Shown here one piece after another: positions 52,220 to 61,231 of a stretch of 64,000 nt of DNA (position 1 is the stretch's first letter; each line of letters begins with the position of its first letter). The translations under genes were made by a program, and so were the position numbers. Under the pieces are notes generated by a model, which saw only the letters and a program-made list of their open reading frames with translations, was not told where the DNA came from and ran no database searches. The stretch lies in the NCBI GenBank assembly GCA_963838735.1, contig CAWISG010000012.1:1-64000 (forward strand), given 5' to 3'. This stretch comes from Parerythrobacter_A sp963838735 (GTDB lineage Bacteria > Pseudomonadota > Alphaproteobacteria > Sphingomonadales > Sphingomonadaceae).

Positions 52220-53215
52220 TTACAGCCTGACCAGCGATGCGCCCCACGTCAGCCCGCCGCCCATCGCTTCGAACATCACCAGATCACCGGCATTGATCCG
52301 CCCGTCGCGCATGGCGGTATCGAAGGCAAGCGGCACGGACGCGGCCGAGGTGTTGGCATGGCGGTCCACCGTCATCACCACCTTTTCCATCGGCAGGCCC
52401 AGCTTGCGCGCAGTGGCGTCCAGGATGCGGGCATTGGCCTGATGCGGCACGACCCAGTCGATATCGCCGACATCGACGCCCGCCGCATCAAGCGTTTCTT
52501 CCAGCACCTGCGCCAGATTGACCACCGCGTGGCGAAACACCTCACGCCCCTTCATCCGCAAATGGCCAACCGTGCCGGTGGTCGACGGGCCGCCATCGAC
52601 GAACAGCAATTCGTTGTGCCGCCCGTCGGCGTGCAAACGCGTGGCGAGAATGCCGGCCGCGTCGGCCTTGGCATCCGCTTCGGGCGCGGACAGCACCACT
52701 GCGCCCGCCCCGTCGCCGAACAATACGCATGTAGCGCGGTCATTCCAGTCCATGATGCGGCTGAAGGTTTCGGACCCTATGACCAGCGCATGTTTCGCCA
52801 TGCCGGTCCGCAGCATCGCGTCCGCCGTGCCCAGCGCGTAAAGGAAGCCCGAACACACCGCGCCGACATCGAAGGCGATGCCCGGCCCGCAGCCCAGCGC
52901 GTGCTGGACCAGCGTGGCGGTGGCGGGGAAGGTCTTGTCCGGCGTGGCCGTGGCCAGCACGATCAGGTCGATGGTGTCCGGCGCCATTCCCGCCGCCGCA
53001 CATGCCTTTCGCCCCGCCTCGGTGGCCAGCGTCGCGGTCGTCTCGCCTTCTCCCGCGATGTAGCGTTGCTCTATACCCGATCGCTCCACGATCCAGCTGT
53101 CGCTGGTTTCGATGCGGTCGCCGAGTTCCGCGATTAGCTGGCTGTTCGAAACCGCCCGGTCCGGCAGCGCCGATCCGCTGCCAACAATGCGCGATCCGGT
53201 CGCCTGCCCAGTCAC
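52220..53215 (-). CDS. fabH: Beta-ketoacyl-ACP synthase III
   Basis: The 331-residue thiolase-fold enzyme has the catalytic Cys in DVGAVCSGFLYALG, His in WVVPHQANARI and Asn in DRHANTSAASVPLA. It starts fatty acid synthesis by condensing acetyl-CoA with malonyl-ACP. The GTG at 53215 (VTGQATGSRIVGSG) lies 4 bp after the plsX stop; a TTG further upstream would lie inside plsX. Order plsX-fabH-ihfA is typical. Confidence 0.95.
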   Translation of the reverse strand: MTGQATGSRIVGSGSALPDRAVSNSQLIAELGDRIETSDSWIVERSGIEQRYIAGEGETTATLATEAGRKACAAAGMAPDTIDLIVLATATPDKTFPATATLVQHALGCGPGIAFDVGAVCSGFLYALGTADAMLRTGMAKHALVIGSETFSRIMDWNDRATCVLFGDGAGAVVLSAPEADAKADAAGILATRLHADGRHNELLFVDGGPSTTGTVGHLRMKGREVFRHAVVNLAQVLEETLDAAGVDVGDIDWVVPHQANARILDATARKLGLPMEKVVMTVDRHANTSAASVPLAFDTAMRDGRINAGDLVMFEAMGGGLTWGASLVRL

Positions 53216-53219
53216 GTGA

Positions 53220-54251
53220 TTATGTGGCCCCTTCGGGCTGGACGTCGGCAATACCCGCCGCGATCCGGTCCGTCAGCTTGTCTTCCAGCAGCCGCGCGGC
53301 AACCGCAACCGCATTGGCCACACCTGCCGCGTTCGCACTGCCGTGGCTTTTCACCACTACGCCGTTCAGGCCCAAAAAGACCGCGCCATTATGGTTGTTG
53401 GGGTCGAGATGGGTTTTCAGCAATTCGGTTGCAGGGCGCGATACTAGGAAGCCGATTTTCGACCGCAGCGAGCTGGTAAACGCCTCGCGCAGCAAGTCGG
53501 TGACGAAGCGCGCCGTGCCCTCGATGGCTTTCAGCGCGATATTGCCGGAGAACCCGTCGGTGACCACCACATCCACTTCGCCACGGTTAATCTTGTCACT
53601 TTCGACATAGCCGTCGAATTGCATCGCAAGGCCGGTCGCATGCTGCAACTGCGCCGCTGCATCGCGCAGGCGGTCGAAACCCTTGTTTTCTTCGGTACCG
53701 ATATTGAGGAGCCGCACGCGTGGACGTTCGCGGCCCGTCACGATCCGCGAATAGGCCGCGCCCATCACCGCGAACTGCACCAGATTGCGTGCATCGGCTT
53801 CGGTGTTCGCGCCCAGGTCCAGCATGACAACATCGTTGTCGCCCAACGTCGGCATCAGCGCCGCCAGCGCCGGACGGTCGATGGCGGGCATGGTGCGCAG
53901 GGCAACCGCGCTCATCGCCATCAGCGCGCCGGTATTTCCCCCGCTGACCGCGGCACCGGCCTCGCCCTGCTTCACCGCGTGAATGGCCAGACCCATCGAG
54001 GTGGTTTTGGCACGGCGCAGCGCCTTGGTCGGGATTTCCTCCCCACCAACGACATCTTCGCAGTGCAAAATTTCGGATGCGACGCGCAAATTAGGGTGCG
54101 CATCCAGGGCCGATTTTATTTCGGTCTGATCGCCGACCAGCAGGAACTTGAAGCCGTCATGCCGCCGCCGTGCCTCGGCCGCGCCGCTGACCATCACCCG
54201 CGCACCAACATCCCCGCCCATCGCATCGACGGCGATACGCGGCAGGGTCAT
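53220..54251 (-). CDS. plsX: Phosphate acyltransferase PlsX
   Basis: This 343-residue enzyme starts MTLPRIAVDAMGGDVGARVM. It contains GAAVSGGNTGALMAMS, RPALAALMPTLG and LLNIGTEENKGFD, all standard PlsX motifs. It makes acyl-phosphate from acyl-ACP for phospholipid synthesis. It lies between rpmF and fabH, as in most proteobacteria. Confidence 0.96.
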   Translation of the reverse strand: MTLPRIAVDAMGGDVGARVMVSGAAEARRRHDGFKFLLVGDQTEIKSALDAHPNLRVASEILHCEDVVGGEEIPTKALRRAKTTSMGLAIHAVKQGEAGAAVSGGNTGALMAMSAVALRTMPAIDRPALAALMPTLGDNDVVMLDLGANTEADARNLVQFAVMGAAYSRIVTGRERPRVRLLNIGTEENKGFDRLRDAAAQLQHATGLAMQFDGYVESDKINRGEVDVVVTDGFSGNIALKAIEGTARFVTDLLREAFTSSLRSKIGFLVSRPATELLKTHLDPNNHNGAVFLGLNGVVVKSHGSANAAGVANAVAVAARLLEDKLTDRIAAGIADVQPEGAT

Positions 54252-54281
54252 GGCATTCTCCGGATTAAGGTAATTGGCGTC

Positions 54282-54461
54282 TTAAAGACCGACCGCGATG
54301 ATCTCGCGACCGTTATAATGTCCGCAGGCATGGCACAGATTGTGCGGGCGCTTCAACTCGCCACAGTTCGGGCATTCGTGAAAGGCTTCGACTTTCAGCG
54401 AATCATGTGCGCGGCGGTTGCCGCGACGGTGGGGCGATACTTTTCTCTTGGGGACTGCCAT
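54282..54461 (-). CDS. rpmF: 50S ribosomal protein L32
   Basis: This small protein of 59 residues starts MAVPKRKVSPHRRGNRRAHD and has the zinc pair ECPNCGELKRPH and LCHACGHYNGREII. The length and content match L32 of alphaproteobacteria. The ATG is at 54461. It is the first gene of the rpmF-plsX-fabH-ihfA-merR run. Confidence 0.95.
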   Translation of the reverse strand: MAVPKRKVSPHRRGNRRAHDSLKVEAFHECPNCGELKRPHNLCHACGHYNGREIIAVGL

Positions 54462-54646
54462 GGCGTCACCTGTTCCTCGTCAAACAAATTTCGGGTTCCG
54501 CCTTAGGCGAAGGAAGGCGAATGCACAATGCGCGCGCCGGTCCTGTCCGTGACGGGGAAGCGGGGCGCTATAACGGGAATGTGCGCCGTTGCAAGTCACT
54601 GTGTTCGGCAATAGGCAATCCGGTAACGAAATGGGGAACCCGAACC

Positions 54647-55039
54647 ATGCTTTTGCCCGTCACCTTATGCGCCGCCGCCGCTGCCGCGCTTATCAACCTG
54701 TGGCTCGCCATCCGCTGCGGACAGGTCCGGTTAAAAGGCGGCATCCTGCATGGGGACGATGCGGGCGGCCCACTCAGCCGACGGATGCGCGCGCAATTGA
54801 ACTTCGTCGAAAACACGCCGTTCGTGCTGGTGTTGATTGCGGCGATAGAACTGGCGGGCCGGGGCGGGACATGGTTGGCCATCGTCGCAGCCGTCTACAT
54901 GCTGGGCCGTATCGCGCATGGCATTGGCATGGATTCCGAAGACCCAGCCCCTGCGCGCAAATACGGCGTCATCATAACGATGCTGACGCTGCTGGGCCTG
55001 TCGATTGCCGCAGTGTTGATCGTGCTGGGGGTCATCTAG
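54647..55039 (+). CDS. MAPEG family membrane protein
   Basis: The 130-residue protein has four predicted membrane helices and the MAPEG pattern GDDAGGPLSRRMRAQLNFVE, NTPFVLVLIAAIELAGRG and GRIAHGIGM. MAPEG proteins are glutathione-dependent or eicosanoid-type enzymes in animals; bacterial roles are unclear. The ATG at 54647 (MLLPVTLCAAAAAAL) is the first in the frame with a sensible helix start. Confidence 0.88.
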   Translation: MLLPVTLCAAAAAALINLWLAIRCGQVRLKGGILHGDDAGGPLSRRMRAQLNFVENTPFVLVLIAAIELAGRGGTWLAIVAAVYMLGRIAHGIGMDSEDPAPARKYGVIITMLTLLGLSIAAVLIVLGVI

Positions 55040-55049
55040 GCAGGATCAT

Positions 55050-55727
55050 TCAGGCTGCCGCCAAAGCCGCATCGCTTACGAACTGGTTGGTCGCGCGTTC
55101 CTTGCCGAACGTGCTGACCGGCCCGTGTCCCGGCACGAAGGTCGTATCGTTGCCTAGCGGCCACAGCCTGCCAGTAATTGCATTGAGTAAATCCTGATGG
55201 TTGCCGCGCGGAAAATCCGTGCGCCCGATGCTCCCCTGGAAAATCACGTCGCCCACGATGGCGAACTTGCTGGGCGCATGGTGGAACACGACATGGCCTG
55301 GCGTGTGGCCGGGGCAGTGGATCACATCCAACACCAGCTCGCCCACCGTCACCGTGTCGCCATGCTCAAGCCAGCGGGTCGGTTCGAACGTCTTCGCGTC
55401 CATGCCCCAGCGCGCGCCGTCATCGTCCAGCTGCGCGATCCAGAACCGGTCCTCCTCCTGCGGCCCCTCTATCGGCAGGCCCAGCTCGTCCGCCAGCATC
55501 CCCGCCTGCCCGCAATGGTCGAGATGGCCGTGCGTAATCAGCAGTTTCTCCAGCGTCACCCCCGCCTTCGCCACGCCGGCCTTCAGCTTGTCCAAATCGC
55601 CACCCGGATCGACCAGCGCCCCGCGCATCGTCTTCGTGCACCAGATCAGCGAACAATTCTGCTGCAAAGGCGTCACCGGCATTATGGCGACTTTCATGGG
55701 CGGGATCGGTTTGGCTGGCTGGGTCAT
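55050..55727 (-). CDS. MBL-fold hydrolase, glyoxalase II-like
   Basis: This 225-residue metallo-beta-lactamase-fold protein has the metal motif LLITHGHLDHCGQAGMLAD, VIHCPGHTPGHVVFH, IVGDVIFQGSIGRTDFPRGN and FVPGHGPVSTFGKER. This is the YcbL/glyoxalase II-like subgroup that acts on thioesters. The start at ATG 55727 (MTQPAKPIPPM) or ATG 55697 (MKVAIMPVTPLQ) is not decided. It is convergent with the MAPEG gene and downstream of the S24 repressor. Confidence 0.9.
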   Translation of the reverse strand: MTQPAKPIPPMKVAIMPVTPLQQNCSLIWCTKTMRGALVDPGGDLDKLKAGVAKAGVTLEKLLITHGHLDHCGQAGMLADELGLPIEGPQEEDRFWIAQLDDDGARWGMDAKTFEPTRWLEHGDTVTVGELVLDVIHCPGHTPGHVVFHHAPSKFAIVGDVIFQGSIGRTDFPRGNHQDLLNAITGRLWPLGNDTTFVPGHGPVSTFGKERATNQFVSDAALAAA

Positions 55728-55768
55728 ACCGCATGATGTGGCAAGTGTGCCGGACATCCGCAAGCGCG

Positions 55769-56479
55769 CTATAGCCGCCCGCTTTTCCAGACCACGCGGC
55801 CGATGATCTCGATATCGTCCGCGGCGACCTCTATCGGAGGGTAGGCGGGATTGTCGCTCAACAGCTGGAACCGCGCATTGCCCAGCGACGCGACACGCTT
55901 AACCAACAGCGTTTCGTCTCGGCGCACCACGTGGATGCCGTCGCGAAACGAATGCCTGGCGTGATCGACCAGCACCTCGTCGCCCGCCCGTAACACCGGC
56001 TCCATCGAATCGCCTTCGACCGCGATGGCGGACAGCTGCGCACCGTCCAGTCCCTGTTCGCGCAGCCATTTTCGCGAGAAGCGGAAGCTGTCGAATGGCG
56101 CCTCGCTGCCGTCCAGCGCGCCGGGACCGGCCGACGCCGCCACCGCCAGCCGGGGTACGTCGAACCATGCGCCCGCACGACTGCGGGTCGCTCCGTCGCT
56201 TCTGCCGGACGTATGTACGTAGGACTTTTCCTGTGCACCGCCATCGTAGGGTGCCCCCAGTTGCGTTTCGGGCACACCGAAGAAATCGGCCAGTTTGCGC
56301 CGGTCCTCCTCCTGCAACCGGCGTGGGCTACCCTTGCTAATGAACTGCTGCAAATAGGTGCCGTTGCGACCAATCATCTGCGATAGCCCGGCCAGGCTGC
56401 TGCGATTTTTCCGCGCCAGCTCAGCCAGTCGCGTGCGCACAGCCTGTTCCGAGCCAGCCTTGTCAAATTCCACCATCAT
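55769..56479 (-). CDS. S24-family repressor (HTH plus LexA-like domain)
   Basis: The 236-residue protein has an N-terminal HTH (RSSLAGLSQMIGRNGTYLQQ) and a linker. A C-terminal S24 peptidase domain follows, with the Ser in AVEGDSMEPVLRAGDEV and the Lys in ETLLVKRVASLG, so self-cleavage is possible. It resembles phage C2/LexA-like repressors. GAGGA precedes ATG 56479. It is divergent from two small genes with a 105 bp A+T-rich shared region, the layout of a repressor operator. Confidence 0.9.
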   Translation of the reverse strand: MMVEFDKAGSEQAVRTRLAELARKNRSSLAGLSQMIGRNGTYLQQFISKGSPRRLQEEDRRKLADFFGVPETQLGAPYDGGAQEKSYVHTSGRSDGATRSRAGAWFDVPRLAVAASAGPGALDGSEAPFDSFRFSRKWLREQGLDGAQLSAIAVEGDSMEPVLRAGDEVLVDHARHSFRDGIHVVRRDETLLVKRVASLGNARFQLLSDNPAYPPIEVAADDIEIIGRVVWKSGRL

Positions 56480-56522
56480 AAGTCCTCGTCTCAAACATAA
56501 TTCCTACATAGCATAGTATTTT

Positions 56523-56538
56523 TCCTAGACAAGTAGGA
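56523..56538. promoter_or_regulatory. Inverted repeat in the S24 repressor divergon
   Basis: TCCTA-GACAAG-TAGGA is an inverted repeat in the A+T-rich gap between the S24 gene and the 67-residue gene. A second TCCTA half-site lies at about 56501-56505. It is a candidate operator for the repressor; binding is inferred. Confidence 0.4.
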
Positions 56539-56584
56539 TTTCGATTGGAACAGAACGCGAACCCCCACTCAGTCGGAGTCGCCA

Positions 56585-56788
56585 ATGTTGATACGCACAA
56601 TCGAAAAATTCCTGCGGCAAACGGATATGCCCGCCACCAAATTCGGCCGCCTCGCCACCCGCGATCCACGGTTCGTGGAAGACCTGCGCAACGGTCGCAT
56701 TCCCCGCGAAGGCACCGAGGCGCGCGTCACCCGCTTCATGCAATCCTACACCATCAACGAAGAAGGGGCTGCGCATGTCGTTCGATAA
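56585..56788 (+). CDS. Small HTH-like protein, conserved in sphingomonads
   Basis: The 67-residue protein starts MLIRTIEKFLRQTDMPATKF then GRLATRDPRFVEDLRNGRIP, a fold resembling a short XRE-type HTH seen beside S24 repressors in related genomes. GGAG lies six bases before the ATG. It overlaps the next gene by 14 bp. The function is not known; control by the divergent S24 repressor is likely. Confidence 0.7.
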   Translation: MLIRTIEKFLRQTDMPATKFGRLATRDPRFVEDLRNGRIPREGTEARVTRFMQSYTINEEGAAHVVR

Positions 56789-57131
56789 CAAACCTCCTGC
56801 AAAAGCGCGTCGGCCCCGCCGCAATACCGCCGATCGCCTGCGCGGCGCGGTGATCGGAATGACGGGTGGTCTGGGCAAGACGGTAAACCAGACGGAAAGA
56901 CCGTGGGCCAGCATCACCTTCAGCGGCGAGCGGCATCGGCTGGAACTGGTGTTCGAGGGCGAACGCGCCATCGCGGCGGGCGAGGCGTTGATTGCCGCGC
57001 TGCCCGACCACGAATTCACCCTGCCACGCCTATTGGTCGCCGATGCCACGATCATCGCCGTGGAAAGCACGCTGCTGCCTGCCCCGAAGCTGCGTGTGGC
57101 ATGCGAGTTCCTGCTGCTGGAGGAAGCGTGA
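56775..57131 (+). CDS. Hypothetical 118-residue protein beside the S24 repressor
   Basis: This 118-residue protein has a basic N-terminus (KPPAKARRPRRNTADRLRG) and a body with hydrophobic strands (RHRLELVFEGERAIAAGEAL, LPDHEFTLPRLLVADATIIA). No motif is recognised. It overlaps the 67-residue gene by 14 bp, so the two are coupled. It is convergent with the aldehyde dehydrogenase. Confidence 0.6.
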   Translation: MSFDNKPPAKARRPRRNTADRLRGAVIGMTGGLGKTVNQTERPWASITFSGERHRLELVFEGERAIAAGEALIAALPDHEFTLPRLLVADATIIAVESTLLPAPKLRVACEFLLLEEA

Positions 57132-57142
57132 CCCTTGTCCGC

Positions 57143-58591
57143 TTACGCCCCTGCCCCTTCGCGTCGGATGATGAGGTTCCGTATCTCGCTCATGTCTTCC
57201 ATCGCGAACCGGATGCCTTCACGGCCCAGCCCACTGTCCTTCACGCCGCCATAGGGCATATTGTCGACGCGGTAGGAAGCGACATCGTTGACGACCACGC
57301 CGCCGACATCGAGGCGGTCCCAGGCATCCAGCACCTGGTGCAGGTCGCGGGTGAAGATGCCGGCTTGAAGACCGTAGCGGCTGTCGTTCACTTCGGTCAG
57401 CGCGGCATCGAAATCGGAAAAGCGGGTCAGCAGGGCCATTGGGCCGAACGCTTCCTTACGATAGGCATCGGCATCGGTATCGACGTTTTCCAGCAAGGTC
57501 GCCTCCAGCATGTTGCCGTTTCGCCCGCCACCGCACAACAGGGTCGCGCCACCGTCCACGGCATCGTCGATCCAGCCTTTCAGCCGTTCCGCTTCGCCTT
57601 CGGAGATCATGGGGCCGATAAAGGTCTCTCGCTGTTTCGGGTCGCCCGATTTCAGCGTCCTGGTCTTGGCGACCAGCATGTCCCTGAACCGGTCGTAGAT
57701 ATCATCGTGGATGATGATGCGCTGCACACCGATACAGCTCTGGCCGGACTGGTAGAATGCGCCGAACACGATGCGTTCTAGCGCATGGTCGAGATCGGCG
57801 TCTTTGTCGACCACCACGGCGGCGTTCCCGCCCAGTTCGAGGACGACCTTCTTCTTGCCCGCTTTGGCCTTCAAGTCCCAGCCCACGTCCGGCGATCCGG
57901 TGAAGCTGAGCAGTTTCAGGCGTTCGTCGGTGGTGAACAGGTCCGCCCCGTCGCGGGTGGCGGGCAGGATGGAAAACGCGCCTTCGGGCAGCACGTCGCA
58001 TTCGGCCAGCACCTCGCCCATGATAAGCGCGCCCAGTGGCGTCTTGCTGGCCGGTTTCATTACAAAGGGACAGCCCATCGCGATGGCGGGCGCGATCTTG
58101 TGCGCCGCAAGATTAAGGGGAAAGTTGAACGGGCTGATGAAGCTGCAGGGGCCGATAGGCACCCGCTTCCACATTCCCATGTAGCCTTTGGCGCGGGCCG
58201 ATATGTCGAGCGGCTGCACCTCACCGTAATTGCGCACCGCTTCTTCAGCCGCGATGCGGAAGGTGTCGATCAGGCGGGTAACTTCGCCCTCAGCATCGGC
58301 AATGGGTTTGCCCGCCTCGACGCACAGCGAATAGGCCAGCTCGTCGAAGCGTTCCTTGAACCGGGAGACGCAGTGGCCGAGAACGTCCTGTTTCTCGTAA
58401 CTTGCCAGCCGCGCCATCGGTTCGGCGGCACGGGTGGCCCCGGCAATGGCTTCCTCGATCACGTCCGGCGTGGCGAGTGCGGTGCGAAAGGCAAGCTTGC
58501 CGGTGAACTTGTCGGTCACCTTAAGGTCGGTGTTCGGCTGCGCGGCCTTGTTGTTGAGATAAAGCGGATAGGTGTCTTTGAGTTCGGTCAT
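57143..58591 (-). CDS. Aldehyde dehydrogenase family protein
   Basis: The 482-residue enzyme has the ALDH fold with the catalytic Cys in FYQSGQSCIGVQRII, the Glu in VLELGGNAAVVVD, and FISPFNFPLNLAAHK near the NAD pocket. The wording is close to the GapN/phosphonoacetaldehyde/lactaldehyde dehydrogenase group. It lies 18 bp after the acetolactate-synthase-like gene on the same strand, so they may share a substrate or be co-regulated. Confidence 0.9.
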   Translation of the reverse strand: MTELKDTYPLYLNNKAAQPNTDLKVTDKFTGKLAFRTALATPDVIEEAIAGATRAAEPMARLASYEKQDVLGHCVSRFKERFDELAYSLCVEAGKPIADAEGEVTRLIDTFRIAAEEAVRNYGEVQPLDISARAKGYMGMWKRVPIGPCSFISPFNFPLNLAAHKIAPAIAMGCPFVMKPASKTPLGALIMGEVLAECDVLPEGAFSILPATRDGADLFTTDERLKLLSFTGSPDVGWDLKAKAGKKKVVLELGGNAAVVVDKDADLDHALERIVFGAFYQSGQSCIGVQRIIIHDDIYDRFRDMLVAKTRTLKSGDPKQRETFIGPMISEGEAERLKGWIDDAVDGGATLLCGGGRNGNMLEATLLENVDTDADAYRKEAFGPMALLTRFSDFDAALTEVNDSRYGLQAGIFTRDLHQVLDAWDRLDVGGVVVNDVASYRVDNMPYGGVKDSGLGREGIRFAMEDMSEIRNLIIRREGAGA

Positions 58592-58609
58592 GGCTTTCCT
58601 CCCAGTAGG

Positions 58610-60265
58610 CTAGAGCGCCTTTGACAGTACCTTGATCTCTTCATTCAGTATGCGGTCGTTCTCGCTGTAATCGACCGGGCAGTCGATGACGTGGACTCCC
58701 TTGCCCGACAGGCATTCGGCCAGCGCATCGTTCAGGTGCTCCGCGCTGGAAACGCGATGGCCATGCGCGCCATAAGCCTCGGCATATTTCACAAAGTCGG
58801 GGTTGTCGTAGGTCAGCCCGAAATCGGCGAAGCCCATATGCGCCTGTTTCCAGCGAATCATGCCATAGGCATCGTCGCGCAGGATCAGGACGGTCAGGTT
58901 CAGGCCGAGCCGCACCGCCGTTTCCAGCTCCTGACTGTTCATCATGAAGCCGCCATCGCCGCATATCGCCATCACCTTGCGGTCCGGATAGAGCATCGCG
59001 CTCATCATTGCCGACGGCAGGCCCGCGCCCATGCTGGCCAACGCGTTGTCGAGCAGCACGGTGTTGGGCAGGTATGCAGTGTAATTGCGGGCGAACCACA
59101 GCTTGTAAACGCCATTGTCCAAGCAGACGATGCCGTCTTCCGGCACGGCGGCGCGGACCCTTTGCACCAGATGCGGTGGAAAAATCGGGAAGCGCGTGTC
59201 ATCGGCCAGCGGCTGCGTATGCGCGACCTCGGCGGCGCGGTATTCCAGCATCCGGTCGAACGACCAGTCGGATTGCGGCGTAACCGCTTCCTTGATCTGC
59301 CAGATGGCGTTGGCGATATCGCCGATGACTTCGATCTGCGGGAAATAGACCGGGTCCACTTCGGCGGTGCGGGTAGATACATGGATCACGGTAGAGCCAC
59401 CGCGGTGCATGAAGAAAGGCGGCTTTTCGATTACGTCGTGCCCGACATTGACTATGCAATCCGCATCCTCAATCGCCCGGTGGCAGAAATCGCCAGACGA
59501 CAGCGCCGCGCAGCCGAGGAACAGCGGGTGGCGTTCGTCGATCACGCCCTTGCCCATCTGCGTCGTGACGAAGGGAATGCCGGTCTTGTCGATCAGCTCG
59601 CCCAGCATCTTGCTGGTCATCTTGCGGTTCGCGCCCGCGCCGATCACCAGCACCGGGTCGCGCGCCGCTTCGATAGCCTCGACTGCCAGCCGCACCGCCT
59701 TCGCGTCGGCGGACGGGCGCCGCGCGAGCGAGGCTGGCATGGGCTGCGCATCGGTTTCCTCGTGCGCGATGTCTTCGGGCAGTTCGAGATGCGTGGCGCC
59801 TGGCTTCTCTTCCTCGGCCAGCCGAAATGCTTCGCGCACCTCGCTGGGTATGCCGTTGCCTGCAACGATCTGTTTCGTATATTTCGTGATAGGCCCCATC
59901 ATGTCGACCACATCGAGGATCTGGAACCGACCCTGCTTGCTGGACTTGATCGGCTTCTGCCCGGTAATCATCAGCATGGGCATCCCGCCAAGCTGGGCAT
60001 AGGCGCCTGCTGTCACCAGATTGGTCGCGCCCGGCCCCAGCGTGGCAAGGCAAACGCCCGCCTTGCCGGTATGCCGCCCGTACGTCGCCGCCATAAAGCC
60101 CGCGCCCTGTTCATGCCGGGTAAGCACCAGCGTGATCCTGTCCGACTTCGACAGACTTTCCAGGAAATCGAGGTTCTCCTCGCCCGGGACACCGAAGATA
60201 TATTCGACGCCTTCTTCCTCCAGGCATTGGATGAAAAGGTCGGACGCCTTTTGCGTGTCGGTCAT
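58610..60265 (-). CDS. Acetolactate-synthase-like ThDP enzyme
   Basis: This 551-residue ThDP-dependent protein has the glutamate that activates thiamine in LTRHEQGAGFMAATYGR and the ThDP motif AICGDGGFMMNSQELETAVR then NLTVLILRDDAYGM. FGVPGEENLDFLESL and the lack of a nearby small subunit point to a catabolic AlsS-type or related enzyme rather than the biosynthetic IlvB. Product assignment is tentative. Confidence 0.85.
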   Translation of the reverse strand: MTDTQKASDLFIQCLEEEGVEYIFGVPGEENLDFLESLSKSDRITLVLTRHEQGAGFMAATYGRHTGKAGVCLATLGPGATNLVTAGAYAQLGGMPMLMITGQKPIKSSKQGRFQILDVVDMMGPITKYTKQIVAGNGIPSEVREAFRLAEEEKPGATHLELPEDIAHEETDAQPMPASLARRPSADAKAVRLAVEAIEAARDPVLVIGAGANRKMTSKMLGELIDKTGIPFVTTQMGKGVIDERHPLFLGCAALSSGDFCHRAIEDADCIVNVGHDVIEKPPFFMHRGGSTVIHVSTRTAEVDPVYFPQIEVIGDIANAIWQIKEAVTPQSDWSFDRMLEYRAAEVAHTQPLADDTRFPIFPPHLVQRVRAAVPEDGIVCLDNGVYKLWFARNYTAYLPNTVLLDNALASMGAGLPSAMMSAMLYPDRKVMAICGDGGFMMNSQELETAVRLGLNLTVLILRDDAYGMIRWKQAHMGFADFGLTYDNPDFVKYAEAYGAHGHRVSSAEHLNDALAECLSGKGVHVIDCPVDYSENDRILNEEIKVLSKAL

Positions 60266-60291
60266 GGGCGGAAGTTCCTGTCGCTGCGGCG

Positions 60292-61231
60292 CTAATATCC
60301 GCGCTGATAATCGAATAACGGCGCTAGCGGGCGATTGTTCAGATACGCATCGAGATTACCCACGAACCGCTCTGCCGCGCGGCGGAACATCGAGTTCTGC
60401 GCACGGCCCGAAAGGTGCATGGTGACATGCGCGTTGTCGAGCGACCATAGCGCATGGGTGGCGGGCAGCGGTTCGGGGGTCGTCACATCGAGCAGCGCCC
60501 CACCGATGGTCTTCGCCTCCAGCGCCGCGACCAGCGCCTCCTGATCCACAACGCTGCCCCGCGCGACGTTCACCAGCACCGCATTGTCCTTCATCGCCGC
60601 CAGCTCGGTTGCACCGATCATGCCATCGGTTTCGGGCGTTGCAGGCACGGCGAGGATGACCCAGTCGAATTCGCCCAGCTGGCCGCGCCACTGGCCGGGC
60701 CCGAGCGTGCCATCGCCCGCGGTTCTGCGTACCGGCACCACTTCGACCCCGAACGCTTCGAGACGCGGCCGCACCGCCTGCCCGATAGCGCCATAGCCGA
60801 CCAGCAGCGCACGTGTGCCCAGCCAGCTCGACCTTGCCGGGGCTGTCGGACAGCCACTCGTGCCGGTCCTGCGCCCGCACCACTTGCGCATAGCCTTTCG
60901 CCTGCACCAGCATCGACATCACGATATACTCGGCAATAGCCACCGCGTTGATGCCTGCACCATTGGTAATCATCGTGTCGCGCTGTCGCAGCAGGTCCAG
61001 CGGCAGGAAATCGAGCCCAGCATAAATGGTATTGAACCACCGCAGCTTTTCCGCCCGCCGGACCGCCTCGATCATCGGCGGCTGGTCGTTGAGGTCGAAC
61101 CAGCCGATTTCGGCATGCGGTGCCAGTTCATGCAACTCCTCGACCGAAGCGAAAAAGCGCGCATCGACACCGTTGGGCAGGTGCGGCTCGACCAACGGGC
61201 GGACGAGAGCTGAAAGGACGATGACGGTCAT
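60292..61231 (-). pseudogene. D-2-hydroxyacid dehydrogenase with one frameshift
   Basis: Read with one correction it is an ordinary 2-hydroxyacid dehydrogenase. The first part (MTVIVLSALVRPLVEPHLPN) runs to SPGKVELAG, and the rest continues in another frame as TRALLVGYGAIGQAVRPRLE, the NAD loop, then LVNVARGSVVDQEAL and DVTTPEPLPATHALW. The break is at a run of three C (60818-60820); removing one restores the frame. The ATG overlaps the cysS stop (ATGA). Either the gene is newly inactivated or the base is an error. Confidence 0.85.
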
